Origin: Kalmusia sp. IMI 367209
Taxonomy: Eukaryota > Ascomycota > Dothideomycetes > Pleosporales > Didymosphaeriaceae
Reading direction: 5' to 3'
DNA: 64,000 nt
NCBI GenBank assembly: GCA_027946365.1
Contig: JAPEUQ010000014.1
Coordinates: 620,001 to 684,000, forward strand
The notes under the pieces are model-generated. The model did not search any database, was not told the DNA's origin, and worked only from the letters and a program-made list of their open reading frames with translations. This document shows, one piece after another, positions 35,265-47,109 of the stretch. Position numbers and translations under genes: made by a program. Numbering within the stretch: the stretch's first letter is position 1; each line of letters begins with the position of its first letter.

Positions 35265-36966
35265 ATGAGAGAAGTTATCAGCTTGAACGGTATGTCGGCC
35301 CGCATGCGCACGCGCCTTGACCGCCTCCATAGGGCCATCCCAGCTATGTTTGTTAATACTGACTGTGTACGCGTATAGTCGGCCAGGCCGGTTGCCAGAT
35401 CGCAAATTCGTGCTGGGAGGTGAGTTTCGCCCCGATCCTCATCGTGCAGGCCTCCTTTTCATCTCGATCAAGATAGTGAGGGGCGGTACATCGGTGCTTC
35501 GCTGGCGGGATGCGATACTAACGTGACAAATCAGCTCTACTGCCTCGAGCATGGCATTCAGGTACGTTCATGCTTCATTTGATGTAGAGCAGCAGACTAA
35601 TGACCTCTAGCCCGACGGTTACCTGACTGAGGAGCGTAAGGCCGCTGAAGAGGACCATGGTTTCAGCACCTTCTTCTCCGAAACCGGTAAGCCACCCGAA
35701 CAATAGTCAAGGACGCAGCCATTTTGACAGCATGCAGGTCAGGGCAAGTACGTTCCTCGCACGATCTACGCCGATCTCGAACCGAATGTCGTCGATGAGG
35801 TCCGCACCGGCACTTACCGTGCCCTTTTCCACCCCGAACAGATGATTACGGGCAAGGAGGATGCTTCAAACAACTACGCCCGTGGCTACTACACAGTCGG
35901 AAAGGAGCTTATTGACCAGGTCTTGGATAAGGTTCGCCGCGTTGCCGACAACTGCTCTGGATTGCAAGGTTTTCTCGTTTTCCACTCTTTCGGTGGTGGA
36001 ACTGGTTCAGGTTTTGGAGCCTTGTTGATGGAGCGATTGTCAGTCGACTATGGCAAAAAGTGCAAGCTGGAGTTCTGTGTCTACCCTGCACCGCAGGTCG
36101 CCACCTCTGTCGTCGAGCCGTATAACTCCATTTTGACGACACACACTACTTTGGAGCACTCAGACTGCAGCTTCATGGTCGATAATGAGGCTATCTACGA
36201 CATTTGCCGACGCAACTTAGGCATTGAGCGTCCCAACTACGAGAACCTGAACCGCCTTATCGCGCAGGGTGAGTCGGAGCGAATTGAATTTGACGTGTGC
36301 TAACAAGCTTCAGTCGTGTCCTCGATCACCGCCTCCCTCCGCTTCGACGGGTCCCTGAATGTTGATTTGAACGAATTTCAGACCAACTTGGTACCCTATC
36401 CCCGTATCCACTTCCCTCTGGTAGCCTATTCTCCAGTTATCTCTGCCGCGAAGGCCGCACACGAAGCGAACTCGGTCATGGAAATCACCAACGCTTGCTT
36501 CGAGCCTAACAATCAGATGGTCAAGTGCGATCCCCGCAACGGAAAGTACATGGCGACGTGTCTGTTGTACCGAGGCGACGTGGTTCCCAAGGACACCCAT
36601 GATGCCATTGCCCACCTCAAGACTAAGCGCACCATCCAGTTCGTCGACTGGTGCCCGACTGGTTTCAAGATTGGTATCTGCTACCAACCCCCCCAGACCG
36701 TCCCCAACGGCGATCTGGCTAAGGTCAACCGCGCCGTGTGCATGTTATCCAACACCACCGCCATTGCTGAGGCGTGGGGCGCTTTGTCACACAAGTTTGA
36801 TCTCATGTACTCGAAGCGTGCATTTGTCCACTGGTATGTAGGTGAGGGTATGGAGGAGGGTGAATTCTCTGAGGCTCGCGAGGACTTGGCTGCCCTCGAG
36901 CGTGATTACGAGGAGGTCGCTGCCGATAGTCTCGAAGGCGAGGAGGGTGTCGAGGCGGAGTACTAG
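35265..36966 (+). CDS. tubA: Alpha-tubulin
   Basis: Six exons (35265-35289, 35379-35419, 35535-35561, 35611-35686, 35738-36268, 36314-36966) give 450 residues, the normal length. It starts [20 protein letters not shown], contains the GTP-binding loop [17 protein letters not shown], and ends in an acidic tail closing with VEAEY, so the C-terminal tyrosine is present. Alpha-tubulin pairs with beta-tubulin in microtubules and holds the non-exchangeable GTP. The first three coding exons are only 25, 41 and 27 bp, a known pattern in fungal tubulins. The lysine-40 acetylation site of animal alpha-tubulin is not evident; the loop reads [20 protein letters not shown]. All splice ends are GT..AG. Confidence 0.97.
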
Positions 36967-37625
36967 ACGGGGTGAATAGGGACGTGTACGTCGGCACGGC
37001 GAAAACACAAGGTGTATTGTTGAAAGACTTTGGTCTATCAAGAATATAGTTTGACGGGCGCATTACCGATTGGCCGCATTCGTATAAGGTGTTTACTCCT
37101 GGAGAGATATAGTTTTGGACGAGTTGACCGTTGCCTTCTTGGTAGGTTGTGTTTAATGCAGTAATTGAAGAAATTGCTTCAAGCTCCATATGGTCCAGTC
37201 GAACTTGTCGAGAATATGACTATCGTGCTACCTCATAAAATATCAAAGACGTGCATCGTGAGGGATATATACACGAAAGAGCTATTCACAAATAATGAAA
37301 CAACCAATTCTGATATACGGCTTGGAGTGGATTGGTAGCTTGAGATCCGAACGATGATCGCTTTATACGAAACTTTCCCTTGCTCCAAAGGTAGATAACA
37401 ACAAAGGAACAAAAATATGTGGGTCTGTTACGGTAGTGCTGAATGGCTAATTAAGCTTGCTGCTGAGTCTATTGAAGAATCAAAATCATTATTTGCATGC
37501 CCGCATAGCTAAGTGATATACTACTATATTCTCTAAGTGTCGATAAATAAAACGCCACTTCGAACCTCTCAAATATCGGCATTCTACCTCTCTGTCAAAA
37601 CGCACTCTCCGATTCCGCACAGTCG
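36967..37625. other. Convergent 3' intergenic region
   Basis: It separates the 3' ends of alpha-tubulin (+) and the zinc-finger gene (-). AT-rich, with no supported gene. Confidence 0.6.
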
Positions 37626-39576
37626 TTACTTGGACCCTATTCTACCTTTCAGTCTTGGGTCTAGATTTGTATTGCTGCCCCATTTCCCAGCCGCAGTAAG
37701 TGTCGTAGGAGACGGCGCCACATCTGCTCCCGCCACGCTGGTACCGCCCATAATTACGTCTCTGCTTGACGTTTTTCCATCTAACAGATCCATCGGCGCG
37801 TTCGAGCCTTCAGATTTTTGTCTCATAGGACAATCGTGTCTCGCTTCCTCAGCTGGTGTTGCGAAAGTTTGTGTGCATTGCCGACATCGATGCAACGAGG
37901 CACCTGGCAGAGTACTTTTTCTCCTATGAGTTCCAGTCCCCGAGCGATGGGCTGCGATATGATGGTGGAATTCCGGTAGGACGGCAAAAGATTGGCGGCA
38001 GACTGGACATGGAAATTTATCGTAATAACCATGAGCTTCTTCCATGTGCTTCATGAATGTTTTCATAAGCACATTATTGAGATTGCAGCACTGGAACCAA
38101 AAGCTTGGGAAGTAGTCACGGTGGCGCTCATACAAGTGGGCTGTCATGCTGGGAATGTCCACTAAATTCACGGAGCAATTGAGACAGCGGATCAAGGGCT
38201 CTAGAGGGGGTTTGGGGTCTCTGTACGTTGGGTCCACCAGTAAGTTGGCTGGTATGCGTGGTGTGGGTTTAGTTGATGAGGGTACCTCGGCCGCCTGCTG
38301 CTTTCGTGACGTTGCCACTTGTGGTAGATTCGAAACATGCTCACAGTTGAGGTGAGCATGTACAGCTGAGATATTAGGGAAGGTTAGGGGACACAAATAG
38401 CATGGAACGAATTGTGAATCCCATCCATGCTCTTTTTTCAGATGTTCCGTGGGTTCAGATATCGCTTTGAAGTATTTAGAAGGACAACACTCGCAGTACA
38501 TCCCCCCTAGATCTAATCGGTGCCGCTTGTATGAATGGGCGACAAGATCGCGTATTCCTCTGAATGTTTTCTTACAATTGTGACAGCGGAGTTGCATGGG
38601 TTTGAGATCCGGATACTGGTCAAATCGGGACTGAATGTCGAATGATGGCTCACTCGTTTCTTCACCCGACAAGATGTCCATCGGTACGTCCTCTTGTGGA
38701 CTAAACTTAATCCTCTCTGGGCTAGGCAGTTCGGATGTAATCGACTTGTAAATGATTAGCCACATCCTTAAAGACATGCACGGGAAGCGAACAAAAGAAA
38801 TGACTAACTGGCAAGCTACGCGATGTGTTTAGCGGAGGGGGCATCCGCGTACTGTTCTCTTCCGATAAGCTTCCAGGTGGCGGTTGGATAGGCAGCCGCG
38901 GAGGCAATGTATGTTCTGGAAGAACCGGTAGATGTGGGGGCAACATCTTTCTCGGGGGATGTTCGATGGCCTGCAGGCGCTGTCTAGTGTCAACATCGTT
39001 GTCTCCCCCATCCACTGCTTCCTCCGTCTGTTTCTCTTCTTCTCCCGGTGGTGGAAAAGGTGGAGGTGGCGGGACCATGATATCAGGAAGTCCTAGACCT
39101 TCATACTGATCTCTCGGATCTTCCAGTCCATCCTTCTTGTACACTTCCTCTTCCCTGAGTAGATTCTCCCTTAACTCATTATACACGCCTAGTACTTCGT
39201 CTGGCAAATTACCTCTCTGGGGCTCCTTCCTTTTCATATGCTGCGGTCCTCCGAGGGATAAGAACTTTGGACGCATCTCCGGAGGCGCATACCGCTGATG
39301 CGGAAACTGGAGACTATCTTGTATGGCTGGGACTTCGACATGGGTGTACACGCCAATTCCATTGAGAGATGTGGCCTTTCCAGTGGTGTTGGTAGTACGG
39401 AGATGCTTGAGCATAGAGACATTGGTGCGGGCTCTGCGGGCTTCCACCACGTCAGGCGGTACGCTGGTAGAGTGGCTGTTCGAAGCTGAGGGCTGGAATT
39501 GTGTGAGTAAGTGATTGTACCTGCAAAGGTTCGATGGAGTACTGAATACTACTAGGATATCACTTACAGCTACCAT
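37626..39576 (-). CDS. Multi-C2H2 zinc-finger protein
   Basis: Exons 39568-39576, 38809-39492 and 37626-38744 give 603 residues. Six to seven C2H2-like fingers occupy the C-terminal half: CHNCKKTFRGIRDLVAHSYK, CECCPSKYF...HLKKEH, CYLCPLTF...HLNCEH, CLNCSVNL...HLYERH, a degenerate CCNLNN...HMEEAH, CPVCRQSF...HIAAH, and a final CRQCTQTF...HDC in which Cys replaces the last His. The N-terminal half is Pro-rich (PPPPPFPPPGEEE) and lacks known domains. Such proteins usually bind nucleic acid in the nucleus; the target is unknown. The junction at 38745-38808 (GTTAGT..AAG) is required by the frame. The 75-bp 5' intron (39493-39567) is a multiple of three with no stop, so a 628-residue form that retains it is equally readable. 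Confidence 0.78.
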
Positions 39577-39949
39577 GGCTTGTATGCGCTTTGGGTATCT
39601 GCCCAGAGTAGACTACTCACGCACTCGAGTATTATATAAAGCAGAGACTTGGGGGACTCCATTACTACTCACTACACTTCGTAACAAACAGAGCTCTTAT
39701 CGATAAGGAACCGTACTAACTCTTTTGGGTAAACAGCCTCCCTCGCTATCACAGCGTCATTGTGATCGCGGGACGCTATACAGCATAATCGACTTTTTGA
39801 CACGATCTTACCTGGATACTATCTACACGTCATAACAATGATGACCTTGTACATAATAACCTTTTCGCGGACATGCTCTCTGCGTCCTCCCTTGCATCTC
39901 TTCTCCGACTTGTCATCATCAAAACCTCATAGGGTTTTACACTTGGTCC
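39577..39949. other. Divergent promoter region (zinc-finger gene / dehydrogenase)
   Basis: 373 bp between two divergent start codons. A minus-strand TATA-like element (ATATAATAC) lies near 39631-39639. Nothing else is recognised. Confidence 0.4.
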
Positions 39950-41101
39950 ATGAAACCTATCTTCACCCCTTTACTGCGACTCTCAGTACATAAATGTTCC
40001 TTCAGACCACTAATTTGTAGATCACTTAAGTCAAACTCACGTTCTCTCACCACTCCCACAATGCAGACAGTTCAGAACACCATCGCGGAAAACCTGGGGA
40101 AAGTCATCCCGGGCGCTCACAGTCTTGCGCCAGAGGACAGCCGGTTCTCCCTCGACCAAGTGCCCGATCTTTCCGGCAAAGTCGCCGTTATAACAGGAGG
40201 CACTGAAGGAATTGGATATGGCTGCACGCACACCCTCCTCTCGCATAACATATTTAAACTCTTCATCATCTCCATTAGCAACGACGTTGCATCTGATGCT
40301 ATTGCCGCAATCAAGGGCGAAATGGGTGAAGAAGCTGCTAAGAAGGTTGAGTGGCTGCAATGCGACCTAAGCGACTGGGAAGAGACAGGCAAAGTAGCGT
40401 TCGAGATCGCGGAGAAGACAGATCGAATAGACATCCTGGTCAATAACGCGGCACGAGGCATCATGACCGTACAGCGAGCGAAGAACGGCGTTGATCTCCA
40501 CATGGCGACGAACCACATCGGGCACGTGGTTCTAACATCGCATCTCCTCCCCGTACTTAAGGACACAGCAAACAAAGGCAACACAGTCCGCATCGTGAAT
40601 CTAGGATCTAATTTACACGAGCAAGCCCCCAAGGAGACGAAGTTCGAAAGCATCGAGGAGTTAAACAAAGACTATGGGCCACAAGCCCAATATGGCCGCA
40701 CCAAACTCGCATCTATCCTGTACGCAAAATATCTCGCTCGCCACCTCACATCGCAGCATCCTAACATTCTCGCAAATGCCTCGCACCCAGGTATTGTGGA
40801 CACACGGCAGACGACCGAGCATGTTCACGAGGCATGGCCGTTCATGGGCTATGGAATGAGCGTCGTTGCTCACCCGTTCAAGAAGACCCAGTTTGAGGGG
40901 GCAGTTTCATCTATGTACTTAGCTACTACAACGGAGAAGAGTGGACAGTATGTTTGTCCGCCAGCGGTTGTGGAGCGAGGGAGTGACATGGCGAATGATG
41001 AAGGATTAGGTGAGAGACTGATGGAGTTAACGTGGAAGGTCGTCAAGGACAAGACGAAGGCGACATCTGTCGAGAAAGGGTGTCCGTTCAAGGAGTATTG
41101 A
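39950..41101 (+). CDS. Short-chain dehydrogenase/reductase (SDR, retinol-dehydrogenase-like)
   Basis: A single intronless frame encodes 383 residues. The Rossmann cofactor motif TGGTEGIG lies at 82-89, the structural NNA at 165-167, and the catalytic YGRTK (Tyr-x3-Lys) at 248-252, with the Ser of NLGSN about 20 residues earlier. The layout resembles the large group of fungal WW-oxidoreductase/retinol-dehydrogenase-like SDRs; cofactor and substrate cannot be read off. The first 37 residues are rich in Arg/Ser/Leu with no acid (PLLRLSVHKCSFRPLICRSL) and could be a mitochondrial leader. A second in-frame ATG at 40061 would give a 346-residue leaderless form. No neighbour suggests a pathway. Confidence 0.85.
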   Translation: MKPIFTPLLRLSVHKCSFRPLICRSLKSNSRSLTTPTMQTVQNTIAENLGKVIPGAHSLAPEDSRFSLDQVPDLSGKVAVITGGTEGIGYGCTHTLLSHNIFKLFIISISNDVASDAIAAIKGEMGEEAAKKVEWLQCDLSDWEETGKVAFEIAEKTDRIDILVNNAARGIMTVQRAKNGVDLHMATNHIGHVVLTSHLLPVLKDTANKGNTVRIVNLGSNLHEQAPKETKFESIEELNKDYGPQAQYGRTKLASILYAKYLARHLTSQHPNILANASHPGIVDTRQTTEHVHEAWPFMGYGMSVVAHPFKKTQFEGAVSSMYLATTTEKSGQYVCPPAVVERGSDMANDEGLGERLMELTWKVVKDKTKATSVEKGCPFKEY

Positions 41102-41231
41102 GTCAGCCTTTGAGGAAGATGCAGATAAATAATTAGAGATGCTATGGAAGTCATAATGTATATGGCAAGCGCTACATTATAAACGTATATCAAGACTACC
41201 TGTGGTCATAAATCATAAATCACTGGACTAC

Positions 41232-42776
41232 CTACTCCAGTACCTTCCCAGTCGAAGGGAACATTCCCGGCAAGAAACTATCTCTCATCAAACTATCAAT
41301 TCGGACCTCCTTCTCTCTCCCCACTCCCTCCCCGAACGCCCATCTATGCACATCCGCCTTCCTCTCCCTCTCCACCCAATAACTCACATTACTGCCTGCC
41401 ATTGGTAATCCCACATCCCGAATCGCATCCTCCAGCCACGTTCCATCCTTAGCGCTGCTCTTCACCCTGATTCTAAACTCGCTCAACTGCGGCGCATGCA
41501 CGCCCCTCTGCTCTAGATACTCCGCGATGCGCCCTATGTTGCGGTTGCAAGAGGGTCCTGTCGCCCACGGACAATGTAAGAGAAAGTCGTCGCGAAGTAC
41601 AAGCTGGCGGAGACCCCACGGCAGAACTTCGCAGAGTGAGGCGGCAAAGTCAGGTGCCCAACCGAGAAACATCACCATGGGAACCTCGACGCTCGTCAAA
41701 CTCTTCATATCCTTCATCACCGCTAATGTGCCCTGTATGGCTGGAAAATGTAGTCCTTGAAGTTTAATTTCGGCGGGAGAGAGCGAGCCAGGGGCTAGAC
41801 TAAGTGTCAATTTGCACTCTTCGAGGGTATTCTTGAGGTTTGAGAGCGCGATGTTGAGCCCGTCGAGATTGAGGTATGGAGACAGGGGTGGCGCCATGGA
41901 CGCGTTGCTTCTGAATAGAATTTCTTGCTCGTAGTGGAAGCGCTTTAATTTTGGCGTGGCGAGGAGAAGTTGGTCCAATGTTGCCCTGGTGATATTTGTC
42001 CTGAATAGGCGGAGCATGGTCAGGCTATCGCTGCGTGGAGCTGCTGCGCGGTTCCAATTCAATTGCCACGGCTGCATCATTAGATATTCGAAGGTGCGGA
42101 CGGTGTTCGAGTAGAAAATTGGCCGGATGAGGTCAAGATCCATATATGAAATCGAGTTCTCGGGGTCGAATCTTTTGTCTCCCAGCACGACGTGTTCAAG
42201 CTTTGGAAATAGGCGGTCCGCTCGCTTGAGAATCTGTGGCAGGAAAAGCGAATGCGTTAAGAAACCATCTCCAAGATCGAGAGTCCTCAGCTCGGTAAAG
42301 CGCGTTAAGTTCAGTGTCGCTAACGCGTCTTTGTTACGATTTCTGAATTGTTCTGGCTCTTTGTGCATACTCTCATCGACAAAAGAATAGATCTGGTTCG
42401 ATGCGAAGATCTTCTGCGCTTTAGACAAGGTTGTACATCCTTTCAAACCCCACAAATTGACGCCTGCGGTGCCAGCCTTCGTATCTTCAGGCCATGGGTT
42501 GTATTTCGTCCAGTAAGGAAGGGGTCCGCGTAACTTGAAAATCTTGACATATGATGCAAGCTGCGGTCGCTCAAGTAAAGTCCGGAGAAGGAATGCGAGC
42601 TTCCTGGCGCAGCTGCGGGACTTCGTCGCCTCGAACTTGATGTCGCGGTAGAGATACGGTAAGGCTTCTTTGTAAAAAGGTCTTGAAACTCGGATAACAT
42701 CGTTGTAGTCGCACCGATTCAGATACTCGAAAATCAAAGAAAGGATGTCCACTGGAAGATCGGGTAGTCGAGCCAT
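41232..42776 (-). CDS. F-box protein with leucine-rich-repeat-like body
   Basis: One exon of 514 residues from the ATG at 42776. The N-terminus is an F-box (LPDLPVDILSLIFEYLNRCD then VSRPFYKEALPYLYRDI), expected to bind Skp1 of an SCF ubiquitin ligase. The rest alternates helices and short strands in irregular LRR-like units, such as ELRTLDLGDGFLTHSLFLPQ, LEHVVLGDKRF and LTSVEVPMVMFLG, the usual substrate-binding part of such proteins. It is the same kind of protein as the gene 940 bp upstream, in the same orientation, but the two are well diverged. An in-frame TTG three codons earlier is ignored. Substrate unknown. Confidence 0.85.
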   Translation of the reverse strand: MARLPDLPVDILSLIFEYLNRCDYNDVIRVSRPFYKEALPYLYRDIKFEATKSRSCARKLAFLLRTLLERPQLASYVKIFKLRGPLPYWTKYNPWPEDTKAGTAGVNLWGLKGCTTLSKAQKIFASNQIYSFVDESMHKEPEQFRNRNKDALATLNLTRFTELRTLDLGDGFLTHSLFLPQILKRADRLFPKLEHVVLGDKRFDPENSISYMDLDLIRPIFYSNTVRTFEYLMMQPWQLNWNRAAAPRSDSLTMLRLFRTNITRATLDQLLLATPKLKRFHYEQEILFRSNASMAPPLSPYLNLDGLNIALSNLKNTLEECKLTLSLAPGSLSPAEIKLQGLHFPAIQGTLAVMKDMKSLTSVEVPMVMFLGWAPDFAASLCEVLPWGLRQLVLRDDFLLHCPWATGPSCNRNIGRIAEYLEQRGVHAPQLSEFRIRVKSSAKDGTWLEDAIRDVGLPMAGSNVSYWVERERKADVHRWAFGEGVGREKEVRIDSLMRDSFLPGMFPSTGKVLE

Positions 42777-43716
42777 TGCTTTCAAGACCAGTGAACTGGC
42801 CGTTGCTGTTACAAAAATCCTCTGGATCTAAGACATTGATCATATACTCCCCGACATTTGGCCAAAATGACAATCGACCATAGTCGTGTTTGCCGATCTG
42901 GGAGCTTGTATTGAATTTGGGGGTGCGATGGCGGAGAAAGGAAGGTGAAATAGCAATCGAGCAAGTTCATCACATGGTTTAGCCGCCACGCCGTTGCCTT
43001 GCTCGGAAGTTTAACAGGGGCCCAGGTTGCGCTTAACCGGACTGAGATTAACCCGATATTGACTGGACTCCGGACTTCCAGCCAAACGGTCCTCGGTCAG
43101 AGCGAGGAGCCTCGGGCATTTGATGACTTCTTATCGTGCATCCAATGGGATTTCATGACAGCTGTTGCAATTCCAGGCCACTGGACATGACATCGCTAGC
43201 CGAGTGCGCCACACGAAGAACCCCTCTAGGCAAGTGCCACGGATTGGGGCTGAGAACATGGTTGTGGCTGCAAACGTGTACGATTCTGGCGATGGTAGAG
43301 GATGCGTCGGGGCGGGCATACCCGTAGTCTAGTGCAAGACTAGATTGGTACTGTATATGTCGCGTCCGAGTTGCTCTTCCCGTCGAAATACGCTGGATGC
43401 CTGAATTGAAAACGACAGCTCTTTGTGTAGATGGATAGATCTTTCATCTATGAGCAGTGTGTGTCTATCGAAAGTGAAAGTACATATGTATTGGAAAGGA
43501 TACAAACGACCGAGCAGCCGAGGCCCATTTCACAAGGCAGTACCTAGGCATACTGCCTTAGATAGCAAGTCACCCTAGGAGGTATACCGTAGACGCGCGT
43601 TGTCCAGAAACGAGTTATCCTTGTAAAAACTACGAGGTAGTTCTCTCGTATATTGTATAGCCTTGGATATTCGCTCTCGATCACAGTAGTCGCCAGTGCG
43701 TGAGTGCTACCAGTCA
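42777..43716. other. Intergenic spacer between tandem F-box genes
   Basis: It holds the promoter of the downstream F-box gene and the 3' flank of the upstream one. A perfect 9-bp-stem inverted repeat at 43534-43559 is listed separately. No gene is supported. Confidence 0.55.
43534..43559. repeat. Perfect inverted repeat (9-bp arms)
   Basis: AAGGCAGTA (43534-43542) and TACTGCCTT (43551-43559) are exact reverse complements around the 8-bp CCTAGGCA. It lies about 160 bp past the stop codon of the minus-strand F-box gene, so it could sit in its 3' UTR or be a small mobile-element footprint. Confidence 0.85.
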
Positions 43717-45414
43717 CTACCTGTGTCTGCGTATATGGTGTTTTCTAAACTCATCTAAGTGGTATTGTGTCGCCAAACCAAGGGGTATATCGTGTCGCTC
43801 GCCTCGAAAAAGTCGTGCGAACGATTTGCTCGCAGGGAAACGAGTGTCGAAAAGTGTAACCTCTCGGACCAGGTTCCAATGAGCGGGTGATTTCCATCGA
43901 AGTAGCATGGGGTAGATGACCTTCGCCGACATTGACTTGTTCTTGCAAGACATCTGCAGGTCCTCCAATTGACTATCAAAGAAGTCAAGTGAAGGGTCAG
44001 GAGGTTGCCAGATCGCGAAGGATTGGAGGTGGCCTAATTGGTCAACTAAAGAAAGACCGATTTGGAATATACAAGTTAGCTCCGTCCGTGCAACCATTCT
44101 GGTGTTGTTCTCTTGTGTTGATTCCAGGAAAGTGGGCCCAGTGGGCATGATAGATGTATCCCGTGGGTAAACAAATTGTGCGGATGTCATGTCTATTCTG
44201 AGGGTCAGATGACGGAGGTTCGGGGGGATATATGGCCGGGGATCGAAATCCATTCCTAACCAGAAATTGGAATCGCCTGTCAGAAAAGGGAGAGGAACCT
44301 CGAGCGTATGTAGTCGGTTGAAGCCTCTTAGGTCAAGGTACCCATTGACACAAGGTCTGATGTTAGGTTGTCTGAAGAAGGGTTCATTTCCATCGCAGAG
44401 TTCCACACTCAAGACTAACGTCTGTAAAGTACCTCTGACGACGCTCAACTCTGCACTTAATTTTTCAAGAGAGATCCATATCCATATATGATTGTTGGGA
44501 TTACTGTGGGCGGTCGAAAAGTCTTTACTATAATCATACCATAACTCGGAAGTCAGCAAACGTAACTGTGGAGTTGCTCGAAGAACTTCGCGCAATGTTT
44601 CTGATATGCATCTAGTATGCCGAATAGTAAGCGAAGTAAGAGATGCTAGCTGGGATTGCAATGGTGGTGGAGGGTGCCCTGGGTGTCCAGGTTGCCTGAA
44701 GAGAGTCTGCCAGTTGTTGTTTAGGACTAGAAACTCCAGTTTCTCGAGATTTGGGAAGACCAAAGCTTGTAATATCTTGTTTTGATTATTTTCAGGATAC
44801 GGAATCGCTGATTCATTGTCGAAGTTGCAAACCACTTCTTTGATTGATGCGATACGCCCGATACGTAATGAATGTTCATGGCTGGCTTCATGTTTGAAAT
44901 TATCGAGGAGATGATGGAGCGGGCGCAGTGTTTGATCGCCGTTTTCTCCAATACTGAGGCATTGTAACGTGGGTAGTACTAGGATGAGTAATGCAGCGTA
45001 TGTGCCGTAGTCGTTCGTCCAGAGGGCCTCGCGAAAGTCGTCAACATCTGCTATCATAGGCTCTTGCTCAATGAACTTCATCACCCGTTCGAAGTCGAGC
45101 TGCTGCTGTGCCACATTATCTTTTCGCATGCATAGTCGGAAGTCGTGCAAGGACGCCTCAGGTTTCAGCCCTATTCGAAGCTTCCGAACATGTTTCGCTA
45201 ATCTGGGATCATCTAGAATATTGAAGAATATTTTGTCGACTCGCGGTACGCGGTCGCTCGATTGAGCGAGAAGGTTAATGTCGTGATATAAATATGGGAT
45301 GCTAATGGCATATAGCGATTTTGATACCTGTGAGAGGGCATAGTAGGCAGACTGATTTAGATAAGAGAAGATATGCTCAATCAACTCAGAAGGTAGGAAT
45401 GAGATCTGTGCCAT
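43717..45414 (-). CDS. F-box protein, LRR-like body
   Basis: One exon of 565 residues from the ATG at 45414. It opens with the F-box FLPSELIEHIFSYLNQSAYY then VSKSLYAISIPYLYHDINLL. The body has irregular leucine-rich units, for example LPTLQCLSIGENG, FPNLEKLEFLVLNN, LASLTSLTIRHTR and LRHLTLRIDM. It is the second of two F-box genes in tandem. Like its neighbour it probably serves as a substrate adaptor of an SCF ligase; the target is unknown. A late segment (TTEKLSAELSVVRGTLQTLV-like, around LEKLSAELSVVRGTLQTLVL) resembles the matching part of the neighbour (TLEECKLTL), consistent with an old shared ancestry. Confidence 0.85.
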   Translation of the reverse strand: MAQISFLPSELIEHIFSYLNQSAYYALSQVSKSLYAISIPYLYHDINLLAQSSDRVPRVDKIFFNILDDPRLAKHVRKLRIGLKPEASLHDFRLCMRKDNVAQQQLDFERVMKFIEQEPMIADVDDFREALWTNDYGTYAALLILVLPTLQCLSIGENGDQTLRPLHHLLDNFKHEASHEHSLRIGRIASIKEVVCNFDNESAIPYPENNQNKILQALVFPNLEKLEFLVLNNNWQTLFRQPGHPGHPPPPLQSQLASLTSLTIRHTRCISETLREVLRATPQLRLLTSELWYDYSKDFSTAHSNPNNHIWIWISLEKLSAELSVVRGTLQTLVLSVELCDGNEPFFRQPNIRPCVNGYLDLRGFNRLHTLEVPLPFLTGDSNFWLGMDFDPRPYIPPNLRHLTLRIDMTSAQFVYPRDTSIMPTGPTFLESTQENNTRMVARTELTCIFQIGLSLVDQLGHLQSFAIWQPPDPSLDFFDSQLEDLQMSCKNKSMSAKVIYPMLLRWKSPAHWNLVREVTLFDTRFPASKSFARLFRGERHDIPLGLATQYHLDEFRKHHIRRHR

Positions 45415-46056
45415 AGTTCTTTCTGGCCGTGTCGGGCTGCGTAGGTATTAAGGATGGAATGATGGCGATAGCTGAACCGAGTGTTCTGCCAAGCCTCATG
45501 CGTTGCTGCCTGCCACAGTGTGTGTAACAGAGCTACTGATAACGTCTGATAAACAGGCTTTGGAACTATGACCAGGAAGATTCTTTGGTACAATAATTCA
45601 TCAGAAATTCCCGCCTACATGTTGTTTCTATCAATGTACACATAGGTTGGCTTAGGATGACTCATGCATGTAGAATCGCAATTCGAATATACTCATGCAA
45701 TTTCTATCTCTCTAGGCGCTGCTCTTGACTAGATATCAAGAAATCGCCAGAAAAGATCAAAAAAGCTAGTTACAATACAGAATCCAGGCCACCAATACCA
45801 CCAATGCGAGCCTACCCGGAAGAAGCTCATCTTTACAAGTACAGGGAATTCGGGGTAACAGTACCATTACCTATGTGCAAACCATGGCCTGCCTTCCTGC
45901 CTAGGCGGAAGGCATACTTTTTTACGTGTCGAGCGTGCGATTTCAAACAGAGCCATCAAATCGTCGGAGCGTTTCCAAATGAAGACGCACCCCATGTCCG
46001 CCCAGCCAACCATTTCCTCTCGTTGCCTCCTTCCACCTCAACCAGACAAAGTCAGT
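45415..46056. other. Intergenic spacer
   Basis: It contains the F-box promoter and the 3' flank of adenylate kinase. A compact inverted repeat at 45891-45913 is listed separately; no gene is supported. Confidence 0.55.
45891..45913. repeat. Inverted repeat with CCTAGG core
   Basis: GCCTTCC (45891-45897) and GGAAGGC (45907-45913) flank TGCCTAGGC, whose last eight bases GCCTAGGC are themselves palindromic. It lies 144 bp past the adenylate kinase stop codon. Confidence 0.8.
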
Positions 46057-47109
<1,053 letters not shown>

